This document shows positions 8,614 through 17,460 of a DNA stretch of 64,000 nt, one piece after another. The notes below the pieces were generated by a model that was given only the letters and a program-made list of their open reading frames with translations, did no database searches and was not told where the DNA came from. Source of the DNA: Alistipes sp. (GTDB lineage Bacteria > Bacteroidota > Bacteroidia > Bacteroidales > Rikenellaceae); contig JAFYWG010000061.1 in assembly GCA_017558115.1 (NCBI GenBank), positions 19,287-83,286 on the forward strand, in the 5' to 3' direction. Made by a program: the position numbers and the translations under genes. The number at the start of each line of letters is the position of its first letter. Positions within the stretch are counted from its first letter, which is position 1.

Positions 8614-9669
8614 TTAACACTCCGTTGGGAGCTTTTCAACAACCTTAGCGGCAATCTCTGCATAGTACTTCTCGACACGTGGATCGAAGCCACCAGCAGG
8701 ACGACCATCATCACTACCCTCCATGATAGACTGGATGATAGGTATCTGACCAAATAGGTCAACACCTACAGCCTCAGCATACTGCTTAGCACCTCCCTTA
8801 CCAAAGAGATAGTACTTATTGTCGGGCAACTCCTCGGGAGTAAACCATGCCATATTCTCTACAACACCCAACACCGGAACATTCACCTGTGGGTGGCGGA
8901 ACATCTCAACACCTCGCACTACATCCGCTACAGCCACCTGCTGGGGAGTAGAAACAATAACAGCGCCCGAAATCTTGAGCTCGTTGATGATAGAGAGGTG
9001 TATATCACCAGTGCCTGGAGGAAGATCTATCAAGAGGTAGTCCAACTTACCCCAGCGTGTCTGGTGGATGAGCTGATGCAAGGCATTTGTAGCCATGCCA
9101 CCCCTCCACATCAAGGCGTCGGTAGGCTTAATGAAGAAGCCAATGCTCATAACCTTAATGCCCAACGACTGCGCAGGAATGATATAATCCTTACCCTCTT
9201 CGTCGCGCTCAGCATCGGGAATATAACCCTCAAGACTAAACATCTTATTCTGCGAAGGACCATATATATCGGCATCGAGAATACCTACATTGCATCCTCT
9301 CTGGCGCAATGCCACGGCAAGGTTGGCTGTAACAGTAGACTTGCCTACACCACCCTTGCCAGATGCTACAGCAACGATACGACATATATCCGTAGTTGTT
9401 GTTATATTCTCCTGGCGGCGTGGCTTGGGTGCTGCCTCGCGGATGATGACCATAGCCTGGTTGTCGGGGAAGGTAGCCTTCATAAGCTCCTCAACCTGGC
9501 GCTTAATCTTCTGTGCAAAGGGGTCGCGCGCCTTCTGGAAGCGGAGTGTGATGGCAACAGAGCCATCCTCACCCCTATCTGCACGATCCACAAAACCGCT
9601 ATCAACGATATTCTCGTTGGTCTCGGGGTGTATAATGCTTCTAAGTAACTGTTCTAACTGTTCGTTCAT
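8614..9669 (-). CDS. Mrp/NBP35-family P-loop ATPase (Fe-S carrier type)
   Basis: This 351-residue protein is a member of the Mrp/ApbC/NBP35 family that assembles or carries iron-sulfur clusters. An N-terminal MIP18/DUF59 domain (about residues 5-80) precedes a deviant Walker A P-loop VASGKGGVGKST (101-112), DADIYGPSQ and LLIDLPPGTGD. Members such as E. coli ApbC bind a bridging cluster through a C-terminal CxxC. Here the matching segment reads ENMAWFTPEELPDNKYYLF with no cysteines. Cluster binding must therefore use other residues or be lost; the same replacement may be usual in Bacteroidota, but I cannot check. The gene lies 28 nt downstream of sppA on the same strand. Confidence 0.88.
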   Translation of the reverse strand: MNEQLEQLLRSIIHPETNENIVDSGFVDRADRGEDGSVAITLRFQKARDPFAQKIKRQVEELMKATFPDNQAMVIIREAAPKPRRQENITTTTDICRIVAVASGKGGVGKSTVTANLAVALRQRGCNVGILDADIYGPSQNKMFSLEGYIPDAERDEEGKDYIIPAQSLGIKVMSIGFFIKPTDALMWRGGMATNALHQLIHQTRWGKLDYLLIDLPPGTGDIHLSIINELKISGAVIVSTPQQVAVADVVRGVEMFRHPQVNVPVLGVVENMAWFTPEELPDNKYYLFGKGGAKQYAEAVGVDLFGQIPIIQSIMEGSDDGRPAGGFDPRVEKYYAEIAAKVVEKLPTEC

Positions 9670-9697
9670 ATTAGGGATAACCTATAATTATATATTA

Positions 9698-11530
9698 TTA
9701 AAACTCAAGCTGCATCTCGCCTGGTACGATAGCCTGAATACCACCATTTGTGAGGAGTAATGGGTTTTCCATAAGGAAGTTGTGAATCTCCTCGAAGTAT
9801 GTGCTATTTCTGCTAATACCAATATTCACCGTTGCCGTAGCACCCATATCCATCAACCACTGCTCGAAGGGTGTTAGGGGTGCGTTAAACTCATAAAGTG
9901 CATACTTATTGCTGATGCCAGCAAGCTCCGTAGCCTTGGCAACAGCCTCTGTGAAGCCACCAATATCATCTACCAAGCCAATCTCCACGGCGTTGCTACC
10001 ACTCCATACTCTACCCTCGGCGATATTCAAAACATCCTCGAGAGGAAGGTTACGACCCTCGCTCACGTGCGAAGTAAATGTGCTATATACGCGGTCTACA
10101 CCCACCATGATAGACTCACGCTGCTCCTTGGTGAGTGAGCGCAAGATGGTAATATCACCTGCAGAAGGTGATGTTGCTGCGGTGTCGGTAGTGAGGCCGA
10201 GCTTATTCTTAAGTGTATCTTCAATGTTGTAGATAACACCAAATACACCGATAGAGCCTGTGAGTGTGAGTTTATCTGCAAAGATATAGTCGGCAGGAGC
10301 AGATATATAATAACCACCACTTGCTGCCATGTCACCCATAGAGATAACCACGGGCTTGGTCTGCTGCAAGAGTGTCATCTCGCGCCATGCTACCTCCGAT
10401 GCCAAAGCTGAGCCACCAGGAGAGTTAACACGCACTACAACAGCCTTAGTCTTATTATCCAAGCGTGCCTGACGCAACTCCTCAGCCAAGCGTGAGCCAA
10501 AGACGTAGCCATCAGCATACATATTACCATCCATAATCTGGCCCTCGGCGTAGATGATAGCCACAAGTGGCTTGTTCATATCCTCGATAGCGCTCTTGTC
10601 GCCTACAGATACGCGCTTAGGAGATATATTAATATAGGTAATATAGTCGCGCAAGCCGATGCTGTTGTAGAGACCATAGTCGTTACGCTTCACGCCATAC
10701 TCGCCAAAGCGGTCGAACAACTCATCCTCATATGCAATTCTATCTACCATGCCGCGAGAAAGGGCATCCTCAGGAGTGTTAATCTCGAGGTTCGCAGCAT
10801 AGCTCTTAAGCTGGTCTACATCCAAATTGCGGCTCGCGGCAACATCGTCTACGATGTCATTCCACATGGAGTTTGCCAAGACCTCCATCTGCAAGCGGTT
10901 CTCTGGCGACATGTTTGTTCTGAAGAAGGGCTCTACAGCACTCTTATATTTACACTCTGTGGGGCGGAAGATCTCAGCCTCGATGTCGAGCTTATCCATA
11001 AGGCCCTTGTAGAAGAGTGTTGTGAAGCCTACGCCGCGCCAATCCAACGTGCCCTCGGGGTTGATGATAATCTCGTCGGCTGCAGTAGCGAGGTAGTACT
11101 CGCTCTGAGTATATGTGTCGTCGTAAGCGATGACAAACTTACCCGAAGCCTTGAAGCGCTGCAATGCTGCGCGCAACTCCTCAATGTTGGCTGCAGAGAT
11201 AAAGCCATCACCTGAGCAGTAGATACATATACCCTTGATGCGACCATCGGCACTTGCATTTTCAATGGCTGTAAGCGTCTGAAGAATGGTTACAGGCTCC
11301 GAGAGTGTCATAGTCGTAGCATCCAACGCACCAAGTGGTGATGCTGTGGGGGCGTCTGTAATATCCTCCGTGAGGTTGATATATAGGACACTCTGATTGG
11401 GTACCGTACCTGTCTCCACCTCGAATGAGAGGAGAAGCTGAAAGATGAAGAATATAACTGCACCAATAACTAATGCTGAAGTTACTGCAAAAGCAAGCAG
11501 CGAGGCTCCAAATGTTTTCCAGAAGTTCAT
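9698..11530 (-). CDS. sppA: Signal peptide peptidase SppA, 67K type
   Basis: The 610-residue membrane serine protease of family S49 clears cleaved signal peptides from the membrane. One N-terminal membrane anchor (about residues 8-35) is followed by two tandem S49 domains, as in the long E. coli type. The catalytic dyad is split between them: the Lys lies in CKYKSAVEPF (about residue 193) in the first domain, and the Ser in MGDMAASGGYY (about residue 402) in the second, followed by LTGSIGVFG. Length and spacing match the long family. The gene is transcribed towards mrp and probably shares its promoter (minus-strand TATCTTTG at 11553-11560). Confidence 0.92.
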   Translation of the reverse strand: MNFWKTFGASLLAFAVTSALVIGAVIFFIFQLLLSFEVETGTVPNQSVLYINLTEDITDAPTASPLGALDATTMTLSEPVTILQTLTAIENASADGRIKGICIYCSGDGFISAANIEELRAALQRFKASGKFVIAYDDTYTQSEYYLATAADEIIINPEGTLDWRGVGFTTLFYKGLMDKLDIEAEIFRPTECKYKSAVEPFFRTNMSPENRLQMEVLANSMWNDIVDDVAASRNLDVDQLKSYAANLEINTPEDALSRGMVDRIAYEDELFDRFGEYGVKRNDYGLYNSIGLRDYITYINISPKRVSVGDKSAIEDMNKPLVAIIYAEGQIMDGNMYADGYVFGSRLAEELRQARLDNKTKAVVVRVNSPGGSALASEVAWREMTLLQQTKPVVISMGDMAASGGYYISAPADYIFADKLTLTGSIGVFGVIYNIEDTLKNKLGLTTDTAATSPSAGDITILRSLTKEQRESIMVGVDRVYSTFTSHVSEGRNLPLEDVLNIAEGRVWSGSNAVEIGLVDDIGGFTEAVAKATELAGISNKYALYEFNAPLTPFEQWLMDMGATATVNIGISRNSTYFEEIHNFLMENPLLLTNGGIQAIVPGEMQLEF

Positions 11531-11552
11531 AGGACAAAATATTTGTTTTGCA

Positions 11553-11560
11553 CAAAGATA
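11553..11560 (-). promoter_or_regulatory. -7 promoter box for sppA-mrp
   Basis: TATCTTTG on the minus strand lies 23 nt before the sppA start. No good -33 element is seen at the expected spacing. Confidence 0.45.
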
Positions 11561-11611
11561 ACAAATTTTTCCTATGGTTAGTTATACTATACTTATATTT
11601 AATAACTAGAG

Positions 11612-11707
11612 CCAGACAAAAAAAGCCAGAATGCGATATACATCAAGTATATCCCATCCTGGCTATTGATTGAGAGGTCAAGAATGACCCCTTAACATAA
11701 GAAATTA
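11612..11707 (-). terminator. Compound 3' hairpin element, copy B
   Basis: Read on the minus strand, the element starts at the stop codon of the M13 peptidase gene: TAATTTCTTATGTTA, then GGGGTCATTCTTGACCTCTC. The inner hairpin has arms AGCCAG (11659-11664) and CTGGCT (11624-11629), followed by a T run. It is nearly identical to copy A (446-558), including ATGGGATATACTTGA. Unlike A, D and E it has no obvious 3' partner for the GGGGT flank. Confidence 0.7.
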
Positions 11708-13729
11708 CCAGATGATGACACGCTCCTCAACAGGCATAAACATAGCATCACCCTCCTTAACATCGAACGCATCGTACCATGTCTGAATGTTACGCAACGT
11801 AGCATTTACACGGTTGCGACCAAGCGAGTGTACGTCGTTCTTTGTGAGGTTCTCCATCTCCTTCTCAGTGATGTTCTGTGCCCAGAGTGTAGCATAGCCG
11901 ATGTAGAAGCGCTGCTCGCCAGTGAAGCCGTCGATGTCAGCGGGACGACCCTCAGCCCATGCATACTCAGTAAGACCTGTGAATGCGAGGCGGAGACCAC
12001 CCTGGTCAGCGATGTTCTCACCGAGTGAGAACTTACCATCAGCATAGAGGCCAGGAAGGATCTCGATAGCGTTGAACTGGTCAACGAGAACCTGAGTCTT
12101 CTTCTCGAATGCTGCGCGGTCCTCAGTAGTCCACCAATCCTTCATGTTACCATCCTTGTCGAACTGTGAGCCCTGGTCGTCGAAGCCGTGTGTCATCTCG
12201 TGTGCGATAACCACGCCGATAGCACCATAGTTTACAGCATCGTCAGCATTGGGGTTGTAGAAGGGAGGCTGGAGAATAGCTGCGGGGAAGCAGATCTCGT
12301 TTGTTGTAGGCATGTAGTATGCGTTAACAGTCTGGGGAGACATCAACCACTCATCGCGGTCTACGGGCTTACCTACCTTGCTCATAGCATCGATTGAGTA
12401 CCAGCGGTTTGCCTCAACAACATTTGCCCAGTAGCTCTTATTGGGATCTACCTTGAGTGATGAGTAGTTCTTCCACTTGTTGGGGTAGCCAATCTTCACG
12501 GTGAATGATGCGAGCTTCTCCTGTGCCTTAACCTTAGTCTCATCGCCCATCCAGTCGAGGTTGTCGATGTGCTTAGAGAATGCCTGCTGGATGTTTGCTA
12601 CCATCTCCTCAACGCGAGCCTTGTCGCTCTCGGGGAAGTACTTAGCAACGTACATCTGACCTACAGCCTCTGAGAGGATGTTGTTAGGCACGCTCATAGC
12701 GCGCTTCCAACGAGGACGAATCTCCTCTGTACCAGACATCTCCTTGCCGAAGAACTCGAACGATGCTACTGCGAAGTCCTCGCTCAAGTATGCAGTTGCA
12801 GCGTCGATGTAGTGTGCAGCAACATATGCGCGAAGCTCCTCAACAGATGCGCTCTTCAACACATCGAGTGTGTTAGCGAATGATGAAGGCTGGCTTACAA
12901 CGATCTTCTCGATCTTACGTACGCCCATAGCGAGGAAGTATGCATCCCAGTCAACACCCTTATACTGAGCCTTGAATGCCTCGAAAGTGTAGGGGTTGTA
13001 ACCCTTAACGATGTCGCGGCACTCTACGTTTGTCCAGTGCTTAGCAGCGAGGCGATCCTCAACAGCCATAACGTTGTTTACCAAAGTCTCTACGTCGCCC
13101 TCAACACCTGCAAGAGAGAAGATGCGTGCGAGGTATGTGCGGTAGCTTGCCTTGAGGTTTGCGTTCTCAGCCTCGGTGTAGTAATCGCGGTTACCCATGC
13201 CAAGACCACCCTGCTCCATGTAGAGGATTGTCATGTTGCTATCCTCGAGGTCTGCTGCGGGGTATGAGTAGAAGAAGGCGCCAATACCATCGATGTGGAG
13301 CTGTGCAATCTTGCCGATAAGCTCCTCGCGGTTGTTGATAGAGAGGATGTAGTTCAAAGTCTGACGAATAGGCTCTGCACCCTCAGCGTTGAGGCGCTCC
13401 TCGTCGAGACCCATCTTGTAGAGGTCCGAAATCTTCTGCTCTACGCTGCCGAACTCAGCCTCGGTCTGTGTCATCTCGTTGAAGAGGTCGTTGATACGGA
13501 TCTCGTTGTTCTCGCGCAATACGTCGAAAGAGCCGTAGCGTGAGTACTCAGGCTTAAGAGGGTTCTTAGCCTGCCAGCCACCAGTAGCCCACTGGTAGAA
13601 GTCGTCGTTGCGAACAATAGACTCATCGAAGTTTGTCTTGTCGACACCCTCGTACTTCTTCTCGTTCTGTGTTGTTGCACATGCTGTCATAAGAAGCGCT
13701 GATGCAAGGAATAAAGTTAATTTTTTCAT
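11705..13729 (-). CDS. M13-family zinc metalloendopeptidase, lipoprotein (PepO/neprilysin-like)
   Basis: The 674-residue protein is a neprilysin/PepO-type zinc peptidase. The N-terminal lipoprotein signal ends in LMTAC (Cys17), placing it in the envelope. The large alpha-helical Peptidase_M13_N domain (about residues 40-430) is followed by the catalytic domain. This has the zinc motif IAHEMTHGFDDQG (HExxH about 509-513), the third zinc ligand in GENIADQGGL, and the family's VNAYY substrate-binding motif. The C-terminus ends with the conserved tryptophan-containing tail (VIIW). Relatives cleave short peptides; the physiological substrate here is unknown. It is probably transcribed alone. A compound hairpin element starts at its stop codon. 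Confidence 0.92.
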   Translation of the reverse strand: MKKLTLFLASALLMTACATTQNEKKYEGVDKTNFDESIVRNDDFYQWATGGWQAKNPLKPEYSRYGSFDVLRENNEIRINDLFNEMTQTEAEFGSVEQKISDLYKMGLDEERLNAEGAEPIRQTLNYILSINNREELIGKIAQLHIDGIGAFFYSYPAADLEDSNMTILYMEQGGLGMGNRDYYTEAENANLKASYRTYLARIFSLAGVEGDVETLVNNVMAVEDRLAAKHWTNVECRDIVKGYNPYTFEAFKAQYKGVDWDAYFLAMGVRKIEKIVVSQPSSFANTLDVLKSASVEELRAYVAAHYIDAATAYLSEDFAVASFEFFGKEMSGTEEIRPRWKRAMSVPNNILSEAVGQMYVAKYFPESDKARVEEMVANIQQAFSKHIDNLDWMGDETKVKAQEKLASFTVKIGYPNKWKNYSSLKVDPNKSYWANVVEANRWYSIDAMSKVGKPVDRDEWLMSPQTVNAYYMPTTNEICFPAAILQPPFYNPNADDAVNYGAIGVVIAHEMTHGFDDQGSQFDKDGNMKDWWTTEDRAAFEKKTQVLVDQFNAIEILPGLYADGKFSLGENIADQGGLRLAFTGLTEYAWAEGRPADIDGFTGEQRFYIGYATLWAQNITEKEMENLTKNDVHSLGRNRVNATLRNIQTWYDAFDVKEGDAMFMPVEERVIIW

Positions 13730-13792
13730 CTATTATAAAGTTTATTAGTAATCTTAGTCTCTATGTGGTTAGTATCCCAATATTTGCAGAAA

Positions 13793-15055
13793 TTACTTGC
13801 GGATTGCCGCTACGCCGGGAAGTTCCTTGCCCTCCATATACTCGAGCAAAGCACCACCACCAGTAGATACGTAAGATACCTTATCTGCCAAGCCGAACTT
13901 GTTTACACAAGCTACAGAGTCGCCACCACCGATGAGTGAGTATGCGCCATTCTTCTCTGTTGCCTCAGCGATAGCCTCAGCCACTGCGCGAGAACCAGTA
14001 GAGAACTTATTGATCTCGAATACGCCTACAGGGCCATTCCAGAGGATAGTCTTGCAACCAAGGATGTGCTCGCGGAACTTTGCCTTACCGCCAGTAGCGA
14101 TGTCGACACCCTCCCACTCGTCGGGGATGTTGTTTGCGGGAGCCTCCTGAGTGTTTGCATTCTCAGAGAAGTCGTCGCAGATGAGTGCATCGGGAGAGCG
14201 AAGAATCTGAATGCCACGCTCCTCGGCCTTCTTCAAAATCTCAAGCGCTACGGGGAACATATCGGGCTCGCAAATTGATTTGCCCTCCTTGCCACCCTCA
14301 GCACCTGCGAAGGTGTAGGTCATACCGCCACCGATGATGATAGAGTCTACCTTCTCCATAAGCTTCTCGATGATGGTAATCTTTGTAGATACCTTCGAGC
14401 CACCGATGATAGCGCAGAATGGGCGCTCGGGGTTCTCCATAACGCCGTCGATAGCCTTGAGTTCGTTCTCCATAACGTAGCCAAACATCTTATCCTGGGG
14501 GAAGTAGTCAGCGATAAGCGCTGTTGAGGCGTGTGCACGGTGTGCAGTACCGAATGCGTCGTTGATGTAGCAGTCAGCATATGAAGCGAGTCTCTTTACG
14601 AACTCCTTCTGTGACTCCTTAACGGCCTTCTTAGCCTCCTTCTTCTCATCCTCTGTTGCATCCTCTGCCAAGCCGCGGGGCTTACCTTCCTCCTCAGCAT
14701 AGAAGCGCAAGTTCTCGAGAAGCATAACCTCGCCGGGCTTGAGGTTTGCTGCCATCTCTGCAGCCTTCTCACCCATGCAGTCACCTGCGAACATCACCTG
14801 CTGGCCGAGGCGCTCCTCGATAGCGTAGATGATCTGCTCCAATGAGTACTTTGCATCGGGGTTCTTCTTAGGACGACCGAGGTGCGACATCAAGATTACA
14901 GAGCCACCGCCTGCCAACACCTTCTTGATGGTGGGGATAGCGGCACGAATACGTGTGTCGTCAGTCACTTTACCCTCTGCGTTGAGGGGCACGTTGAAGT
15001 CTACGCGGATGATAGCGCGCTTACCTGCGAAGTTGTAGTTGTCGATAGCGAACAT
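13793..15055 (-). CDS. pgk: Phosphoglycerate kinase
   Basis: This glycolytic enzyme has 420 residues and transfers phosphate from 1,3-bisphosphoglycerate to ADP in the cytoplasm. Family motifs are present: RVDFNVPLN near the N-terminus, SHLGRPKK, the [15 protein letters not shown] loop, and the C-terminal nucleotide-binding segments GPVGVFE and [13 protein letters not shown] with [13 protein letters not shown] at the end. The length is normal. Residues about 130-155 form a Glu/Lys-rich loop that is slightly longer than in many homologues. A TAACTTTG box (minus strand) lies 37 nt upstream. Transketolase is divergent on the other side of a 287-bp intergenic region. Confidence 0.97.
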   Translation of the reverse strand: MFAIDNYNFAGKRAIIRVDFNVPLNAEGKVTDDTRIRAAIPTIKKVLAGGGSVILMSHLGRPKKNPDAKYSLEQIIYAIEERLGQQVMFAGDCMGEKAAEMAANLKPGEVMLLENLRFYAEEEGKPRGLAEDATEDEKKEAKKAVKESQKEFVKRLASYADCYINDAFGTAHRAHASTALIADYFPQDKMFGYVMENELKAIDGVMENPERPFCAIIGGSKVSTKITIIEKLMEKVDSIIIGGGMTYTFAGAEGGKEGKSICEPDMFPVALEILKKAEERGIQILRSPDALICDDFSENANTQEAPANNIPDEWEGVDIATGGKAKFREHILGCKTILWNGPVGVFEINKFSTGSRAVAEAIAEATEKNGAYSLIGGGDSVACVNKFGLADKVSYVSTGGGALLEYMEGKELPGVAAIRK

Positions 15056-15092
15056 AACTATATTTGTTTTGGTGAATAATCAGTTGTCGGCA

Positions 15093-15100
15093 CAAAGTTA
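15093..15100 (-). promoter_or_regulatory. -7 promoter box for pgk
   Basis: TAACTTTG on the minus strand lies 37 nt before the pgk start codon, in the 287-bp divergent region shared with tkt. Nothing else is recognised in that gap apart from the tkt promoter box. Confidence 0.5.
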
Positions 15101-15250
15101 CGATTTTTTTCATATTAATCATACACAATACCTATGTATTATTAACAGAAATTACGCTCTTTTTCAGGGTAGTCTCATGCAAAAAGCGCGACAAAAACTA
15201 TTTTTCACGAAAAAAGCACACTTTATCCTACACGATTGCAAAAGTTTTGC

Positions 15251-15258
15251 TACCTTTG
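15251..15258 (+). promoter_or_regulatory. -7 promoter box for tkt
   Basis: TACCTTTG lies 84 nt before the transketolase ATG, so the leader would be about 80 nt. The -33 element is weak. Confidence 0.5.
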
Positions 15259-15342
15259 TATGACGTATTGACTTTATGTTCAAAGTCGCACTACAGAAAC
15301 AAACTGAAAATAACATAAACTATAAAAAATAAAACCTGAATT

Positions 15343-17367
15343 ATGGAGAATAACAAGCTTCAGCGCGCAGCCGATAACATCCGAATCTTGGCTGCATCGA
15401 TGGTAGAAAAGGCTAAGTCTGGTCACCCCGGTGGTGCCATGGGCGGTGCTGACTTTATCAATGTGCTCTACACAGAGTTCTTGCGCTACGACCCCGACAA
15501 CATGGCGTACCCCCACCGCGATCGCATGTTCCTCGATCCCGGTCACATGTCACCTATGCTCTATGCTGTGCTTTCGTTGGCTGGCAACTACTCAACAGAG
15601 GATTTGCAGTCGTTGCGTCAGTGGGAGAGCGTAACACCTGGTCACCCCGAGGTAGACGTATTGCGTGGTGTGGAGAACACCTCAGGTCCCCTTGGTCAGG
15701 GTCACGCTATGGCTCTCGGTGCTGCTATCGCTGAGCGCTTCATGGTAGCTCGCTTCGGTGAGTGGATGGCACACAAGACCTACGCATTCATCTCTGATGG
15801 TGCTGTACAGGAGGAGATCTCTCAGGGCGTGGGCCGCATCGCTGGTCACCTCGGCTTGGCAAACCTCATCATGTACTACGACTCTAACAACATTCAGCTC
15901 TCAACAAAGTGCGACGAGGTTGATACAGAGGATATCGAGATGAAGTATAAGGCTTGGAACTGGAATGTTATCACAGTAAATGGCCAGTCTATCGATGAGA
16001 TTCGTGCCGCTTTGAAGGCTGCAAACGCAGAGACAGAGCGTCCTACACTCATCATCGGTAAGACCATCATGGGCTACGGTGCACGTAAGGCTGACGGCTC
16101 AAGCTTCGAGAATATGGTATCTACACACGGTCAGCCACTTACAGCTGCTGGTGCCGATATCGCTGCAACAATCAAGAACCTCGGTGGTAATCCCGATGAG
16201 CCATTCGCAGTATTCGAGGAGTCGAAGGAGGTATACGCAGCGCGTAAGGAGGAGTTGCGTGCTTGGGCTAAGGAGATGCAGGCTACAGAGGCTGCATGGC
16301 GCAAGGAGAACCCCGCACTTGCTGAGAAGATGGATAACTTCTACTCTGGCAAGCTCCCCGAGATTGACTACTCTGCTATCAACATCAAGCCCGACGATGC
16401 TACACGTTCAGCATCTGCAGCTATGCTCGGTTACTTTGCAGAGCATGTTGAGAATATGGTCGTATCATCTGCCGACCTCTCTAACTCAGATAAGACCGAC
16501 GGCTTCTTGAAGAAGACCAAGGCATTCACTAAGGGTGACTTCAGCGGTAACTTCTTCCAGGCAGGTGTTGCTGAGCTCACCATGGCTTGCGTGATGAATG
16601 GTATGGCTCTCCACGGCGGTATCATCCCCGCTTGCGGTACATTCTTCGTATTCTCTGACTATATGAAGCCCGCGGTGCGTCTCTCAGCTCTTATGGAGAA
16701 GCACGTTGTATATATCTGGACACACGACTCATTCCGCGTAGGTGAGGATGGTCCTACCCACGAGCCCGTTGAGCACGAGATGCAGATCCGCCTCATGGAG
16801 CACTTGCGCAACCACTCTGGTGAGCGTTCAATGCTCGTACTCCGCCCTGCGGATGCTGAGGAGACTGTAGCAGCTTGGAAGATGGCTTTGGAGGAGAAGC
16901 GTCCCGTTGCTCTCATCCTCTCACGCCAGAACATCAAGTCGTTGCCCGCATTGAACGGCCTCTCACGCCGCGAGGAGGCTATGAAGGCTGAAAAGGGTGG
17001 CTACGTAGTTATGGAGGCACCTAACGCTAAGGTTACCCTCGTAGCTACTGGTTCTGAGGTGTCTACATTGGTTGAGGGCGCTGAGCTCTTGGCTGCTGAG
17101 GGCATCGCAACACGTGTTGTATCTATCCCTTCTGAGGGCTTGTTCCGCGACCAGCCTAAGGAGTACCAGGCTGAGGTGTTGGGCACATTGCCACGCTATG
17201 GTATGACCTCAGGTTTGTCTGTTAACCTCCGTGGCCTCGTTGGCGAGGAGGGCTTCATCCACGGCTTCGACCACTTCGGTTACTCAGCACCTTTCAAGGT
17301 ACTCGACGAGAAGTTTGGTTACAACGGCAAGACTGTAGCCGAGGAGGTTAAGGCAATGCTTAAGTAA
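15343..17367 (+). CDS. tkt: Transketolase
   Basis: The 674-residue thiamine-diphosphate enzyme moves two-carbon units between sugar phosphates in the non-oxidative pentose phosphate pathway. The sequence shows SGHPGGAMGGADF near residue 25, the ThDP-binding GHGMALG-like segment (LGQGHAMALGAAIAE), and the central pyrimidine-binding domain with HDSFRVGEDGPTHEPVEH. The C-terminal domain includes VATGSEVSTLVEGA. The length is usual for the family. It stands alone, with its own promoter and a strong terminator. Confidence 0.97.
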   Translation: MENNKLQRAADNIRILAASMVEKAKSGHPGGAMGGADFINVLYTEFLRYDPDNMAYPHRDRMFLDPGHMSPMLYAVLSLAGNYSTEDLQSLRQWESVTPGHPEVDVLRGVENTSGPLGQGHAMALGAAIAERFMVARFGEWMAHKTYAFISDGAVQEEISQGVGRIAGHLGLANLIMYYDSNNIQLSTKCDEVDTEDIEMKYKAWNWNVITVNGQSIDEIRAALKAANAETERPTLIIGKTIMGYGARKADGSSFENMVSTHGQPLTAAGADIAATIKNLGGNPDEPFAVFEESKEVYAARKEELRAWAKEMQATEAAWRKENPALAEKMDNFYSGKLPEIDYSAINIKPDDATRSASAAMLGYFAEHVENMVVSSADLSNSDKTDGFLKKTKAFTKGDFSGNFFQAGVAELTMACVMNGMALHGGIIPACGTFFVFSDYMKPAVRLSALMEKHVVYIWTHDSFRVGEDGPTHEPVEHEMQIRLMEHLRNHSGERSMLVLRPADAEETVAAWKMALEEKRPVALILSRQNIKSLPALNGLSRREEAMKAEKGGYVVMEAPNAKVTLVATGSEVSTLVEGAELLAAEGIATRVVSIPSEGLFRDQPKEYQAEVLGTLPRYGMTSGLSVNLRGLVGEEGFIHGFDHFGYSAPFKVLDEKFGYNGKTVAEEVKAMLK

Positions 17368-17381
17368 TACATTGAATCTCA

Positions 17382-17428
17382 TATTTTAACAGAGCCCGCC
17401 TATATTTTTAGGCGGGCTTGTTAAAATA
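17382..17428 (+). terminator. Intrinsic terminator of tkt with long outer stem
   Basis: GCCCGCC (17394-17400) pairs with GGCGGGC (17411-17417). The stem is extended by TATTTTAACA (17382-17391) pairing with TGTTAAAATA (17419-17428). Confidence 0.8.
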
Positions 17429-17460
17429 GATTGTATCCAAACTTTTACATAGAGTTTTGT

